Assembly: GCF_000735135.1 (NCBI RefSeq)
Contig: NZ_JPLZ01000002.1
Coordinates: forward strand, 160,317-224,316
Reading direction: 5' to 3'
Length of the DNA stretch: 64,000 bases
Source: Chryseobacterium sp. FH1
GTDB taxonomy: Bacteria; Bacteroidota; Bacteroidia; Flavobacteriales; Weeksellaceae
The stretch's first letter is position 1; the number at the start of each line of letters is the position of its first letter. Under the pieces are notes generated by a model. It was not told where the DNA came from. It ran no database searches and was given only the letters and a program-made list of their open reading frames with translations. A program made the position numbers and the translations under genes. Positions 53,296 to 61,534 of the stretch are shown here, one piece after another.

Positions 53296-53688
53296 GTGAA
53301 AATTAATTTTAAATTCAGTCTAAAAAACCTTCTGATTGCCATCGCCATTTTCTTAGTAGAGATTCTGATTGCGACCAAACTCAAAGATTGGTTTTTCGTT
53401 AGAGCCTACCTGGGCGACGTTTTCGTGGTGATGCTGATGTATTATTTCATCAAGGCGTTCTTCGATTTTGAACCTGTGAAATTGATCATCGGCATCTTTA
53501 TTTTTTCTTGTTTGATAGAATTTCTCCAATATTTCCACTTTGCCGAAGTTCTCGGTTTCAAAGACAATCGGTTGATGATGATTGTCTTGGGAAATTCATT
53601 TAGTTGGCTGGATATTCTTTGTTATTTTGCGGGATGCGTGGTTTTATTCTTGATTGAAGGCAAAGCCTATCGCCCAAAAGTATCATAA
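53296..53688 (+). CDS. DUF2809 family membrane protein
   Basis: A 130-residue protein with four hydrophobic segments. The sequence RAYLGDVFVVMLMYYFIK with a conserved Gly-Asp and SWLDILCYFAGC near the C-terminus fits DUF2809, found mainly in Bacteroidota. No function is known. Its last 22 bp overlap the convergent YARHG gene, whose last seven codons are read from the other strand. No other genes share its strand nearby. Confidence 0.8.
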   Translation: MKINFKFSLKNLLIAIAIFLVEILIATKLKDWFFVRAYLGDVFVVMLMYYFIKAFFDFEPVKLIIGIFIFSCLIEFLQYFHFAEVLGFKDNRLMMIVLGNSFSWLDILCYFAGCVVLFLIEGKAYRPKVS

Positions 53689-54593
53689 TGGTCTTCCGCA
53701 TACTTTTCGAAACGAGCTAATAGCGCAACATTTTCTTTTTCAAGTGGCGTCAAGTCGGCATCCACATTGTTTGAAACCGGAACATACCAATCTGCATTTT
53801 CAAAAAAGCTGCGGTAAGTTTCCTTTTTGAATGAATAGCCGTGACGGGCAAAAACCGTATTTCTGATAATTTGAAGATCCAGTTTTCTAAGGTTCTTCAA
53901 ATCTTTCTCAGTCAGTTTTTGCTTTGAGGCGTTGATTTTAAAAACACTATCGGAAGCGCTTCTGTAAAAAGTAAGTTCGGAAACTTGCGTTTCGCCTTCA
54001 TTGTTCACATAGGTATTTTTCTTCGCTTTTCCGTCATTCCAATCCACGGGATTTTCATAATCACTGTCTTCAGAATTATCCTTAGAAAGCATAAAATTTG
54101 GATTGTAGGCAAACTCTTTTCTTGTCAGTTTCAAAGTTTTTTCAGGCGATTTGACCGATGATTTATTAAAGGCGATCCAATCTCCAATCAAGCTATCTTG
54201 TTTCAATTTCAATTGGAATCTCCCATCCGATTTGTCATTTCCTGGTTCATCAAGAACAAATCCCAATGTATTTTCATTTAGAATTCCTCGGAAAGGTCTT
54301 TGATTCCCATTCACAACAGAATAGCCGTAAACACTGTCTTTTGTGATCCGGTTGATCTTCACAGAGATTCTTTTGTACTCTTCTATTCCCTTGTTATATT
54401 CTATTGAATTTTCTCTTGTATTGAATTCGCCGGTGTAAATGCCGTACCACTCTTTATGAAATTCCTGCTCTACCTCTTTTTTAGAAACCACAGAATCGGT
54501 TTTGATGTTTTCGTTTGTTTTCTCTTCTTTCTTACAAGAAATTATAGAAATTGCGAAAATCAGACTTGCGAAAATTAGATTAATGCTTTTCAT
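53667..54593 (-). CDS. YARHG-domain lipoprotein
   Basis: A 308-residue lipoprotein: lipobox SIISC (Cys near residue 19) and a highly charged linker, then a beta-rich middle domain and a C-terminal YARHG domain (about 225-300) containing FARHGYSFKKETYRSFF and WYVP. YARHG is an extracellular domain of unknown function, thought to bind cell-wall or other ligands. ATG 54593 overlaps the stop of the upstream DUF2306 gene as ATGA, so translation is coupled. The 3' end overlaps DUF2809 by 22 bp. Confidence 0.83.
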   Translation of the reverse strand: MKSINLIFASLIFAISIISCKKEEKTNENIKTDSVVSKKEVEQEFHKEWYGIYTGEFNTRENSIEYNKGIEEYKRISVKINRITKDSVYGYSVVNGNQRPFRGILNENTLGFVLDEPGNDKSDGRFQLKLKQDSLIGDWIAFNKSSVKSPEKTLKLTRKEFAYNPNFMLSKDNSEDSDYENPVDWNDGKAKKNTYVNNEGETQVSELTFYRSASDSVFKINASKQKLTEKDLKNLRKLDLQIIRNTVFARHGYSFKKETYRSFFENADWYVPVSNNVDADLTPLEKENVALLARFEKYAEDHYDTFGR

Positions 54594-55225
54594 CGTTTTT
54601 GTTTTTTGATTAGATATTCCACAAATAATAAGTTCGGAACCCAACCAAGCCAAGCAATAATTTGATAAACATCCATCGGATTGGGATGGAATAAATATAC
54701 TAAAATTACCTTCCACATCCGCAACGTAATTGCAGAAAGCGCCAATGCGTAACTGCGCCACATCCAGAATTGATGTTGCTGAATATTGCCTTTCCTGATT
54801 TCAACATAGGATTTATAAGTCGTATAAAACCAAAGTATTCCGAGGATAACAAACGACACTTTCGCCACCAATCCGCCATTAGCAAAAACACCGATGTAAA
54901 CTCCTGATAATGAAGATAAAAGCAAGGTTGTAAAAACATAGATCCGCCCAGAAAACCGATGCAGATATTTCAGCTTCTTATCAAAAAAAACAGCAATAAA
55001 TCCTGCCATCAAAGCGAAAATACTGCTGTAAATGTGTATGTAAAAAATGGGAAGATATTCTGGCCGGGAAGTGACTTCCGTTTGTTTTATCATCAGAAAA
55101 CTTACATTAGAACTCACGGGAACGTAGTCTAAAGTAATTTTCAGCATTAGCCCAAAAAAGTATATAAAAATAATGGCAAGAATCATTCTTACCATTAAAC
55201 CTTTGGACTTTATAAGCGGGAGCAT
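54590..55225 (-). CDS. DUF2306 family membrane protein
   Basis: A 211-residue polytopic protein with about six helices. Family features are the histidines in FYIHIYSSIFALMAGF and LHRFSGRIYV, plus QQHQFWMWRSYALALSAITLR. DUF2306 is structurally close to haem-b-binding membrane proteins, and conserved His residues suggest possible haem binding, which is inference. It is translationally coupled to the YARHG gene downstream and lies 9 bp after the small lipoprotein gene. Confidence 0.78.
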   Translation of the reverse strand: MLPLIKSKGLMVRMILAIIFIYFFGLMLKITLDYVPVSSNVSFLMIKQTEVTSRPEYLPIFYIHIYSSIFALMAGFIAVFFDKKLKYLHRFSGRIYVFTTLLLSSLSGVYIGVFANGGLVAKVSFVILGILWFYTTYKSYVEIRKGNIQQHQFWMWRSYALALSAITLRMWKVILVYLFHPNPMDVYQIIAWLGWVPNLLFVEYLIKKQKR

Positions 55226-55234
55226 TGCTCTGGA

Positions 55235-55567
55235 TTAAATAGGAATAAAAACAACCGCTGCAATCGCTGCAATTGCAATAATAGCAGAAACCAAATAATC
55301 TGGTTTTTTGATTTCTCTAACTTCGCTTTTCTCAATTTCCACCATTTCGCCTGCTCTGTTTTTTCCGTAAATCTTGGTTGCATCTACTTTCAAAACTTCC
55401 ACTTTTTGAGATTTTGCATCCTTGGTCTGGATGGTATAAGTTTTATATAGGTCCAGCGAGTTATCCTTCATCGGTTTGTTTGGAGAAACCACTCTCGTAG
55501 AGCAAGAAGCGAGAATAAAAAACAGTGATAAAACTAAAGCTTTGGTAATATTTTTTGAGAATTTCAT
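55235..55567 (-). CDS. Small lipoprotein with C-terminal membrane helix
   Basis: A 110-residue protein: leader and lipobox LASC (Cys near residue 22), a short beta domain (YKTYTIQTKDAKSQKVEVLKVDATKIYG split by turns), then a terminal hydrophobic helix (SAIIAIAAIAAVVFIPI). It shares layout with the protein at 47832-48344. It is the first gene of the run through DUF2306 and YARHG. Function unknown. Confidence 0.65.
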   Translation of the reverse strand: MKFSKNITKALVLSLFFILASCSTRVVSPNKPMKDNSLDLYKTYTIQTKDAKSQKVEVLKVDATKIYGKNRAGEMVEIEKSEVREIKKPDYLVSAIIAIAAIAAVVFIPI

Positions 55568-55617
55568 TTTATTTTATAAAAATTAATTATGATGGTAAAG
55601 TTAGCAAAAGATTTTAT

Positions 55618-56829
55618 TTATAATGTATTAAGATGTTGCGAAATCAACCAGCCTTCGCTCCAGCAAGCTTGAAAATTAAAGCCACCTGTAACAGCATCTA
55701 TATCAAGAACTTCGCCAGCAATGTAAAAATCAGAAATAATTTTTGAAGACATGTTTTTAAAATTAATTTCTTTCAAATTTACACCTCCCGCGGTTACGAA
55801 TTCATCTTTGAAAGTCGATTTTCCTGTGACTTTTAATTTTTTCGCACAAAGATTTTCCAGAATCAAATCTAATTCTTTTTTTGTGATATTAGCGATCTGT
55901 TTTTCTGGATTGATATGACTAATTTCAAGGATCTTGTTCCAAAAACGATTCGTCACATCAAATATTTTTGATTTCTCGATAGATCTTTTCGGATTGCTGT
56001 TTTTGAATTCCTTCAATTCTTCCTCAGCTTCCGAAAGTGGTTTCGAAATAAAATTCACCTCGATCTCAAAATTATATTTCAGCTTAGCCAAATTTCTCGC
56101 TTCCCAAGCCGAAATTTTCAAAACCGCCGGACCAGAAAGTCCCCAATGTGTGATAAGAAGTGGCCCGGATTCTTCGGTTTTCAAACTCGGAATGCTGACT
56201 TCTGCATTTTCAAAACTCGTTCCGGGAAGATCTTTCAGCAAATCATCCTTAATATTAAAAGTGAAAAGCGATGGAACTGCCTCCACAATTTTGTGCCCTA
56301 GATTCTGAATCAACTTTACAGATTTCGGAGAACTTCCAGTCGTGTAAATCACAATATCTGCTGTGAAATCGCCCTGTTTTGTTTTAATCAAATAAGTTTC
56401 TTCTTGTTTAATAATCTCAGAAACAGAAACCTGCGTTTTGACTTCGAAGTTTTTATTTCGGACTTCATCAATCATCGCATTAATGATGCTTTGCGAAGAA
56501 TCTGTGGTTGGAAAAACGCGATTGTCTTTTTCAATTTTCAAAGGAACATTTCTGGTTTCAAACCAATCCATCGTGTCGCCTGGTTGAAACTTGGTGAAAA
56601 CACTCAGCAATTCTCGATTTCCCCTTGGATAAAAATTCACCAATTCTCTCGGATCAAAGCAAGCGTGCGTCACGTTGCATCGTCCCCCACCGGAGATTTT
56701 CACTTTCTGCAAAACATCGGAGTTTTGCTCGAGGATTGTCACGTAATATTTGTTCTCATCAAGATTTGCCGCGGTGAAAAAACCAGCTGCGCCTCCACCT
56801 ATGATGATTATTCTTTTCTTTTTTGACAT
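55618..56829 (-). CDS. HI0933-like (BaiN/RdsA family) FAD-dependent oxidoreductase
   Basis: A 403-residue flavoprotein. The Rossmann motif IIIIGGGAAGFF lies at residues 7-18; KISGGGRCNVTHA and the C-terminal FYIAGEVLDIDAVTGGFN are family signatures. The middle carries the small HI0933 insertion domain (about 190-340). The family includes BaiN bile-acid reductase, but most members have no known substrate. I start at ATG 56829; 25 upstream in-frame codons overlap a repeat region. It is alone on its strand. Confidence 0.87.
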   Translation of the reverse strand: MSKKKRIIIIGGGAAGFFTAANLDENKYYVTILEQNSDVLQKVKISGGGRCNVTHACFDPRELVNFYPRGNRELLSVFTKFQPGDTMDWFETRNVPLKIEKDNRVFPTTDSSQSIINAMIDEVRNKNFEVKTQVSVSEIIKQEETYLIKTKQGDFTADIVIYTTGSSPKSVKLIQNLGHKIVEAVPSLFTFNIKDDLLKDLPGTSFENAEVSIPSLKTEESGPLLITHWGLSGPAVLKISAWEARNLAKLKYNFEIEVNFISKPLSEAEEELKEFKNSNPKRSIEKSKIFDVTNRFWNKILEISHINPEKQIANITKKELDLILENLCAKKLKVTGKSTFKDEFVTAGGVNLKEINFKNMSSKIISDFYIAGEVLDIDAVTGGFNFQACWSEGWLISQHLNTL

Positions 56830-56844
56830 TAATTTAATCTTATA

Positions 56845-56984
56845 AACCAAGATGTCGCTACGCTGGAGCTTTAAGTTGGTGCTTCTAATTTTTTCTACAA
56901 ACATATCGCATCTACGTCGATATGTTCAAAACAAAAATTATATTATCTAATTATTCTACCAATATGTCACGACTTCGTCGCTAT
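56845..56984. repeat. Three degenerate direct repeats (CTACNAAnATNTCGC... type)
   Basis: Three units: ACCAAGATGTCGCTACGCTG (from about 56845), CTACAAACATATCGCATCTA followed by CGTCGATATG (56895-56924) and CTACCAATATGTCACGACTT followed by CGTCGCTAT (56955-56983). Spacing is about 55-60 bp. They fill the 229-bp gap before the thioesterase gene. Similar 'CTACAAATAT...CGTC' units are familiar from other flavobacteria. Confidence 0.5.
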
Positions 56985-57058
56985 TATTCTATGCACAAAA
57001 TTACATTTTTAAAATCCACCTCAAATGGTTAATTTTGAAGAATATTAAAATCAGAAAA

Positions 57059-57553
57059 ATGTCTGTGTATTATCATAAATTTGAAGTGAGATGGAGCGAT
57101 ATCGACGCCAACCGTCATTTGGGAAATTCAACTTATGTTGATTATTGCTCGCAAACGAGAATGGCTTTTCTCAACAAAAACAAAATTGGGTTGACACAAC
57201 TCAACCGTTGGGGAGTTGGACCTGTGATGATGCACGAGAAATATTCTTTCTTCCGAGAAATCTATGCAGATCAGACGGTTTTTGTAGGTTTGGAAGTGGC
57301 TTCAATTTCGGAAGACGGTTCTATCTACCAGTTTGTTCACAAATTTTATCTGCCAGACGGAACGCATTGTGCAACTGCAGAAGCAACTGGCGTTTGGATT
57401 GATATTATGCTAAGAAAAATAACAACGCCACCAGAAGATATCATCTTGGTAATGAATGAATTCAAATCTGAGAACGTGAACATCATTACTAGAGATTTTC
57501 TGAAAACTCTGCCTTTCCGACCGGAGAATGTTAGTCCGGAAATATTTAAATAA
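57059..57553 (+). CDS. YbgC/FadM-type hotdog acyl-CoA thioesterase
   Basis: A 164-residue hotdog-fold protein. WSDIDANRHLGNSTYVDYCSQTR carries the catalytic Asp of 4-hydroxybenzoyl-CoA thioesterase-like enzymes, split by the usual HxxxxxYxxY pattern. Longer than YbgC (about 135 residues) with a 25-residue C-terminal tail. Start ATG 57059 gives the usual N-terminus; a TTG 8 codons upstream is less likely. It probably hydrolyses acyl-CoA. A dispersed repeat and thiL follow. Confidence 0.83.
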   Translation: MSVYYHKFEVRWSDIDANRHLGNSTYVDYCSQTRMAFLNKNKIGLTQLNRWGVGPVMMHEKYSFFREIYADQTVFVGLEVASISEDGSIYQFVHKFYLPDGTHCATAEATGVWIDIMLRKITTPPEDIILVMNEFKSENVNIITRDFLKTLPFRPENVSPEIFK

Positions 57554-57627
57554 ATGATTGATGACAATCGATAAAAGATTTTTTTCGCTTGTCATTGATC
57601 AATCATCATTAATCAATTATCATTTAT
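57554..57627. repeat. Dispersed GATAATTGAT-type repeat between thioesterase and thiL genes
   Basis: It reads GATTGATGACAATCGATAAA, then TTTTTTCGCTTGTCATTGAT, then TCATCATTAATCAATTATCA. The TTCGCTTG core and GAT/ATC words are shared with the copy near 30050. TGACA/TGTCA arms suggest a foldable RNA or DNA hairpin. Confidence 0.65.
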
Positions 57628-57631
57628 AAAA

Positions 57632-58687
57632 ATGCTCGAAGATAAATCACAAGAACTAACGCCCATTTCCAAATTGGGAGAATTTGGTTTGATAAAACAT
57701 TTGACGGAAAATTTCCCAATTGTTCAGAATTCTACAAAACTTTCCATCGGCGACGATGCGGCAATTATTGATGCTGAAGGTCAAAAAGTTGTTGTTTCCA
57801 CGGATATGTTGGCGGAAGGTGTTCATTTCAATTTAGGCTATGTCCCATTGAAACATTTGGGCTACAAATCTGTTGTTGTCAACCTCAGCGATATTGCCGC
57901 AATGAATGCAACGCCTACTCAAATCTTGGTTTCTGTTGCTGTTTCCAGTCGTTTCCCGGTGGAAGCTTTGGAAGAAATCTATGACGGAATATCTTTGGCT
58001 TGCAAAAGATATAAAATTGACTTAATTGGCGGAGATACAACAAGTTCCAATGCTGGATTGGTGATAAGCGTCACAGCAATCGGACTTGAAAAAGAACAAA
58101 ACATTGTCAAAAGAAGTGGCGCAAAACCAAATGACCTTTTGGTGGTTACCGGAGATTTGGGAGGCGCTTATCTTGGACTGCAGATTTTGGAAAGAGAACA
58201 TTCGGTTTTTCTGGCAAATCCAAATATGCAACCCGAAATGGAAGGATTTGATTACATCTTAGAAAGACAATTGAAACCGGAAGCAAGAACGGATATCAAG
58301 AAAAAATTAGAGGAACTGGATATTTTACCAACGTCTATGATTGATGTTTCTGACGGTTTGGCTTCGGAGGTTCTTCATTTGTCGGATCAGTCGAAGGTTG
58401 GTTTTAATCTTTATGAAGAGAAAATCCCGATGGACGAATCCACGATTCATACAGCTGATGACCTCAACCTGAATCCTGCAATGGCCGCACTAAATGGCGG
58501 TGAGGATTATGAATTACTCTTCACAATCTCACCTAATGATTTTGATAAAATCAAGAATCATCCAGACTTTACCATTATTGGTCACGCAACTGAAAACAAC
58601 GACGGTAATTTCCTGATCGCCAGAGGTTCAAACCAATTGATTCCTTTGACTGCCCAAGGTTGGGACGCGTTCCTGAACAAAGAATAA
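57632..58687 (+). CDS. thiL: Thiamine-monophosphate kinase
   Basis: A 351-residue ThiL of the PurM/HypE fold, which phosphorylates thiamine monophosphate to the cofactor diphosphate. Family motifs: IGDDAAIID, STDMLAEGVHF, NLSDIAAMNATP, DLIGGDTTSS and the C-terminal IDVSDGLASE and GGEDYELLFT. The length is normal. Other thi genes are not in the window. It is preceded by a repeat and may be read from a promoter within it. Confidence 0.95.
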   Translation: MLEDKSQELTPISKLGEFGLIKHLTENFPIVQNSTKLSIGDDAAIIDAEGQKVVVSTDMLAEGVHFNLGYVPLKHLGYKSVVVNLSDIAAMNATPTQILVSVAVSSRFPVEALEEIYDGISLACKRYKIDLIGGDTTSSNAGLVISVTAIGLEKEQNIVKRSGAKPNDLLVVTGDLGGAYLGLQILEREHSVFLANPNMQPEMEGFDYILERQLKPEARTDIKKKLEELDILPTSMIDVSDGLASEVLHLSDQSKVGFNLYEEKIPMDESTIHTADDLNLNPAMAALNGGEDYELLFTISPNDFDKIKNHPDFTIIGHATENNDGNFLIARGSNQLIPLTAQGWDAFLNKE

Positions 58688-58737
58688 TTTTTGGAATAGA
58701 ACTTGTAAAACACAAATAATATTTAAAATATAAAACG

Positions 58738-59547
58738 ATGAAAATTTTAAAAATTTCAACATTATTATTAGCTGGTCTGGGAATTACGGCTTGTGTTACC
58801 AATCCGGTTACAGGAAGGTCATCCATTCAATTTGCAAATAATGCAGAAATCGCAACCGCTGCCTCTGGCGAGTACAGAAAAGCACTTTCTAGTGGTAAGG
58901 TAGTCACAGGAACAGCTGATGCAAACAGAGTTAAGAACGTAGGTGGGAAAATCAAAAATGCCGCTTACGCTTATTATAAATCAATTGGTAGAGAATCTGA
59001 CTTGGCAAATTACAGCTGGGAATTCAATCTTATTGAGGATAAGCAATTGAATGCTTGGTGTATGCCGGGCGGAAAAGTAGCTTTCTATACAGGAATTTTG
59101 CCTGTTTGTAAAGATGAAAACGGTGTTGCCGTAGTGATGGGACACGAAGTTTCGCACGCCCTTGCAGGACACGGAAACGAAAGAATCTCGCAAGCAATGT
59201 TAGCGGAATATGGCGGTGCTGCTCTCGGAGGCGCATCCGGCAATTCAAAACTGATGGGTGTTGTGAAGCAGCTTTATCCTTACGGGGCTCAAGTTGGTTT
59301 ACTTTCTTATGGAAGAAAACAAGAATTGGAAGCTGATAAGATGGGTCTTTACCTAATGGCAATGGCCGGATATGACCCAAGAACTTCTACATCATTTTGG
59401 CAAAGAATGCAACAAGCATCTGGTGGCGGAGGAAAAACGCCTGAGTTCTTGTCCACGCACCCAAATCCTGAAAACAGAATTGCCGATCTAAACGCTGATA
59501 TGCCAAAAGCTTTGGAATATTACAAAGCTGCTGGGGGTAAACTTTAA
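58738..59547 (+). CDS. M48 family metalloprotease lipoprotein
   Basis: A 269-residue lipoprotein: lipobox GITAC (Cys near residue 20), then a M48 peptidase domain. The zinc motif is VMGHEVSHALAGHGNE (HExxH), with the third ligand Glu in KQELEADKMGLYLMA. ENRIADL near the C-terminus is also family-typical. Similar to LoiP/BepA-type periplasmic quality-control proteases acting on outer-membrane proteins; the Asn/Glu/Pro-containing GKTPEFLSTHPNP segment fits. A small membrane protein gene follows 28 bp later. Confidence 0.88.
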   Translation: MKILKISTLLLAGLGITACVTNPVTGRSSIQFANNAEIATAASGEYRKALSSGKVVTGTADANRVKNVGGKIKNAAYAYYKSIGRESDLANYSWEFNLIEDKQLNAWCMPGGKVAFYTGILPVCKDENGVAVVMGHEVSHALAGHGNERISQAMLAEYGGAALGGASGNSKLMGVVKQLYPYGAQVGLLSYGRKQELEADKMGLYLMAMAGYDPRTSTSFWQRMQQASGGGGKTPEFLSTHPNPENRIADLNADMPKALEYYKAAGGKL

Positions 59548-59575
59548 TTCACTATATTAGTAAAAACATTTAGAG

Positions 59576-59854
59576 ATGAAAAGTTTAGTTGTAATAGGAA
59601 TTATTTTACTGGGACTAGGTGCATTGCTGTTCTATCTTAATGATATGGCAATTGACCTTAGAGTTATTTACGGTGCACTTTCCGGCATAGGAATCGGATT
59701 GATCATTGGCGGATTGGTTGGCTACGTCAGCAAAGGCAACGCTGTGAAGGAAGCACAATTGAGAAGAGAATTCAAAACACTTCAGCAAGAAAAGGCGGAG
59801 TTGGAGTTGGAAAAACAACGTGTTGAGAATAATCCGAACAGTGGAAGTTATTAA
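59576..59854 (+). CDS. Small membrane protein with charged C-terminal coiled helix
   Basis: A 92-residue protein with two hydrophobic helices (about residues 2-21 and 31-51) and a charged amphipathic helix EAQLRREFKTLQQEKAELE continuing to about residue 85. It follows the M48 protease gene by 28 bp, so they are probably cotranscribed. Its stop abuts the convergent AraC gene end. I recognise no family; the layout recalls NfeD-like or stress-response accessory proteins only superficially. Confidence 0.6.
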   Translation: MKSLVVIGIILLGLGALLFYLNDMAIDLRVIYGALSGIGIGLIIGGLVGYVSKGNAVKEAQLRREFKTLQQEKAELELEKQRVENNPNSGSY

Positions 59855-60700
59855 TCAAAGGCTTCTAATGAATTGACCAGGCGTCGTCTTGGTATACTTC
59901 TTGAAAATTTTATTAAAATAAGTAATATTATTAAAACCTGTAGCATAGCAGCTTTCTGCTATGCTTTTTTCTTGTGAAAGCAGGATGCAGGCTTTATCAA
60001 TCCTATATCTGTTTACAAATTCCACAAAAGTAATGGAAGTAGCTTTTTTGAAAAAGTTGCAAAATGCTGGCTTTGTAAGATTTGCCAAGTCTGCCGCTTG
60101 TTGAATATCAACCTCATTTTGATAGCCATTTTCTACATAGGTGAAAACCGCTTCCAATCTGTTTCTATTTCTGGAAACGATGGTGTAAGGCATTATTTCG
60201 GTATTCAACAATTCGTAGTCTTCTGTTTTCGCAAGGTCGTGCAGAAGATCAAGAAGTAGCAAATATCTCGAATAGCCTTCTGTTTCAGTTATTAATTTAA
60301 GTTTAGGAATAATTTGATTCTTCACCTCCGACGAGAAAAGAACGCCATAACGTGACATTTCCAATAATCGTTTGATTGAATTGGTTTCTGGCTCCGTATC
60401 AGGTAAAGAGAGAATTTCTTCTTTGAATAATATTACGATTTCCTCGTGTGGATCTGTGGCATTAAGTCCAAGCCCAGAGTGAGGAATATTAGAACCAATA
60501 AGAGCCAACGCACCATCTTCGAAGTGACTTTTGTGGTAACCAACGTGTCGAGTCCCTTTTCCTTTCAGTACACAAACAATCTCAATCTCAGGATGATAGT
60601 GATATTTCCAATGAAGTTCCGAGATCGGAATGTCCTTAATATGGAATACTTTGAAGGAGCTATTGTCGTCCGGCGAAATATGTTCTAGAATTACTTTCAT
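59855..60700 (-). CDS. AraC family transcriptional regulator (cupin plus HTH)
   Basis: A 281-residue regulator with an N-terminal cupin sensor domain (HWKYHYHPEIEIVCVLKGKG near residue 30-48 and HVGYHKSHFEDGALALIG) and a C-terminal AraC/XylS double HTH (about 185-281) with DIQQAADLANLTKPAFCNFFKK and SIAESCYATGFNNITYFNK. The ligand is unknown; cupin-type regulators of this sort often sense sugars. The DNA divergent from it holds a promoter and terminator but no gene. Confidence 0.88.
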   Translation of the reverse strand: MKVILEHISPDDNSSFKVFHIKDIPISELHWKYHYHPEIEIVCVLKGKGTRHVGYHKSHFEDGALALIGSNIPHSGLGLNATDPHEEIVILFKEEILSLPDTEPETNSIKRLLEMSRYGVLFSSEVKNQIIPKLKLITETEGYSRYLLLLDLLHDLAKTEDYELLNTEIMPYTIVSRNRNRLEAVFTYVENGYQNEVDIQQAADLANLTKPAFCNFFKKATSITFVEFVNRYRIDKACILLSQEKSIAESCYATGFNNITYFNKIFKKYTKTTPGQFIRSL

Positions 60701-60733
60701 TCCAGTTAATGCTAATTTTATGTAAAAATAAAC

Positions 60734-60759
60734 AAAACATATTAATATTGTTATGTTTT
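60734..60759. promoter_or_regulatory. Inverted repeat upstream of the AraC gene (candidate operator)
   Basis: AAAACATA (60734-60741) and TATGTTTT (60752-60759) are perfect 8-bp arms, 34 bp from the AraC ATG and about 40 bp upstream of a plus-strand -7 box. Confidence 0.35.
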
Positions 60760-60797
60760 TTATTTATTACGTTAAAAGAAAATTCGCTCAGACCGTC

Positions 60798-60805
60798 TAC
60801 TTTTG
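60798..60805 (+). promoter_or_regulatory. -7 promoter box pointing away from the AraC gene
   Basis: TACTTTTG is a full TAnnTTTG match on the plus strand. No plus-strand gene follows: only a short segment, a TCACAA/TTGTGA hairpin (about 60823-60843), and then the terminator at 60865. Confidence 0.4.
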
Positions 60806-60864
60806 TAATACAAAATCAATCTCTCACAAGAATTGAGTTTGTGAATTTTTAAGGTCTATATATG

Positions 60865-60905
60865 AAAAAGGCTGGAAATTAATTTTTCCAGCCTTTTTAT
60901 TTTTT
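60865..60905. terminator. Strong bidirectional terminator beyond the beta-barrel gene
   Basis: AAAAAGGCTGGAAA (60865-60878) and TTTCCAGCCTTTTT (60885-60898) are perfect 14-bp arms. The plus-strand side continues TATTTTTTG, a better U-tract than the minus side. Confidence 0.8.
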
Positions 60906-60919
60906 GTTGTTGACGTTTC

Positions 60920-61534
60920 TTAGTTGAAGTTATATCCAATACCTAGGATGAACATACTTGGACGGTTGTCATATCTGATCTCTTGTCCTGCAACAGAAGT
61001 GAAGATTCTTGTATCTTTGGAAAAAGCACCTTCATATCTTGCATTCACTACAAATTTGGAAAGCGTTGCCTGTGCTCCAAATTGGTAACCTACAGTGAAT
61101 TCATTTTTTGCATTCTCTTTGAAGCTTGCATAAGTTTTGTCTGTCCCTAAATTATAAGAAGCAACGGGCCCTACAAAAGCGGCCAACTTTCCTAGAAGGA
61201 AATTATGACCGACCAACACAGGAACATCTATTCTATCGCTTTTAGCTTCCAATTCAACACCATCTACCGTGTTTTTATTCTTGATAGATGTATAATAAAT
61301 CTCCGGCATTACAAACCATCCTCCAACTGGAGATCCGATTTTTGCAGCCAAACCTACGTTAAATCCTGTTGCATTGTCGCCTTTGCTATCAATAGCCCCG
61401 TTGAAGGTCCCCTTCAGGTTGTCCCAACTTGCAGATGATGTATTGAATAACGCGTTTGCTCTCGCTCCAAATGTTACCTGCGAATAAGCAAATACACTTG
61501 CCAATACGCCAATTGTACTAATCAGTTTTTTCAT
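60920..61534 (-). CDS. Outer-membrane beta-barrel (porin-like) protein
   Basis: A 204-residue exported protein (signal peptide to about residue 18, SVFAYSQ) with a PF13568-type 8-stranded beta-barrel and C-terminal GIGYNFN ending in an aromatic-Asn outer-membrane pattern. It begins inside the 3' end of mlaF, overlapping it by 17 bp (ATG 61534, mlaF stop 61518), so it is translated from the same mRNA. In many systems the third Mla gene here would be the MCE protein MlaD. Its role with Mla is unknown. Confidence 0.8.
   Translation of the reverse strand: MKKLISTIGVLASVFAYSQVTFGARANALFNTSSASWDNLKGTFNGAIDSKGDNATGFNVGLAAKIGSPVGGWFVMPEIYYTSIKNKNTVDGVELEAKSDRIDVPVLVGHNFLLGKLAAFVGPVASYNLGTDKTYASFKENAKNEFTVGYQFGAQATLSKFVVNARYEGAFSKDTRIFTSVAGQEIRYDNRPSMFILGIGYNFN

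Noticed and set aside
56845..56984. Possible CRISPR array
   Set aside because: Only three degenerate units of unequal length with no exact repeat and no cas gene.
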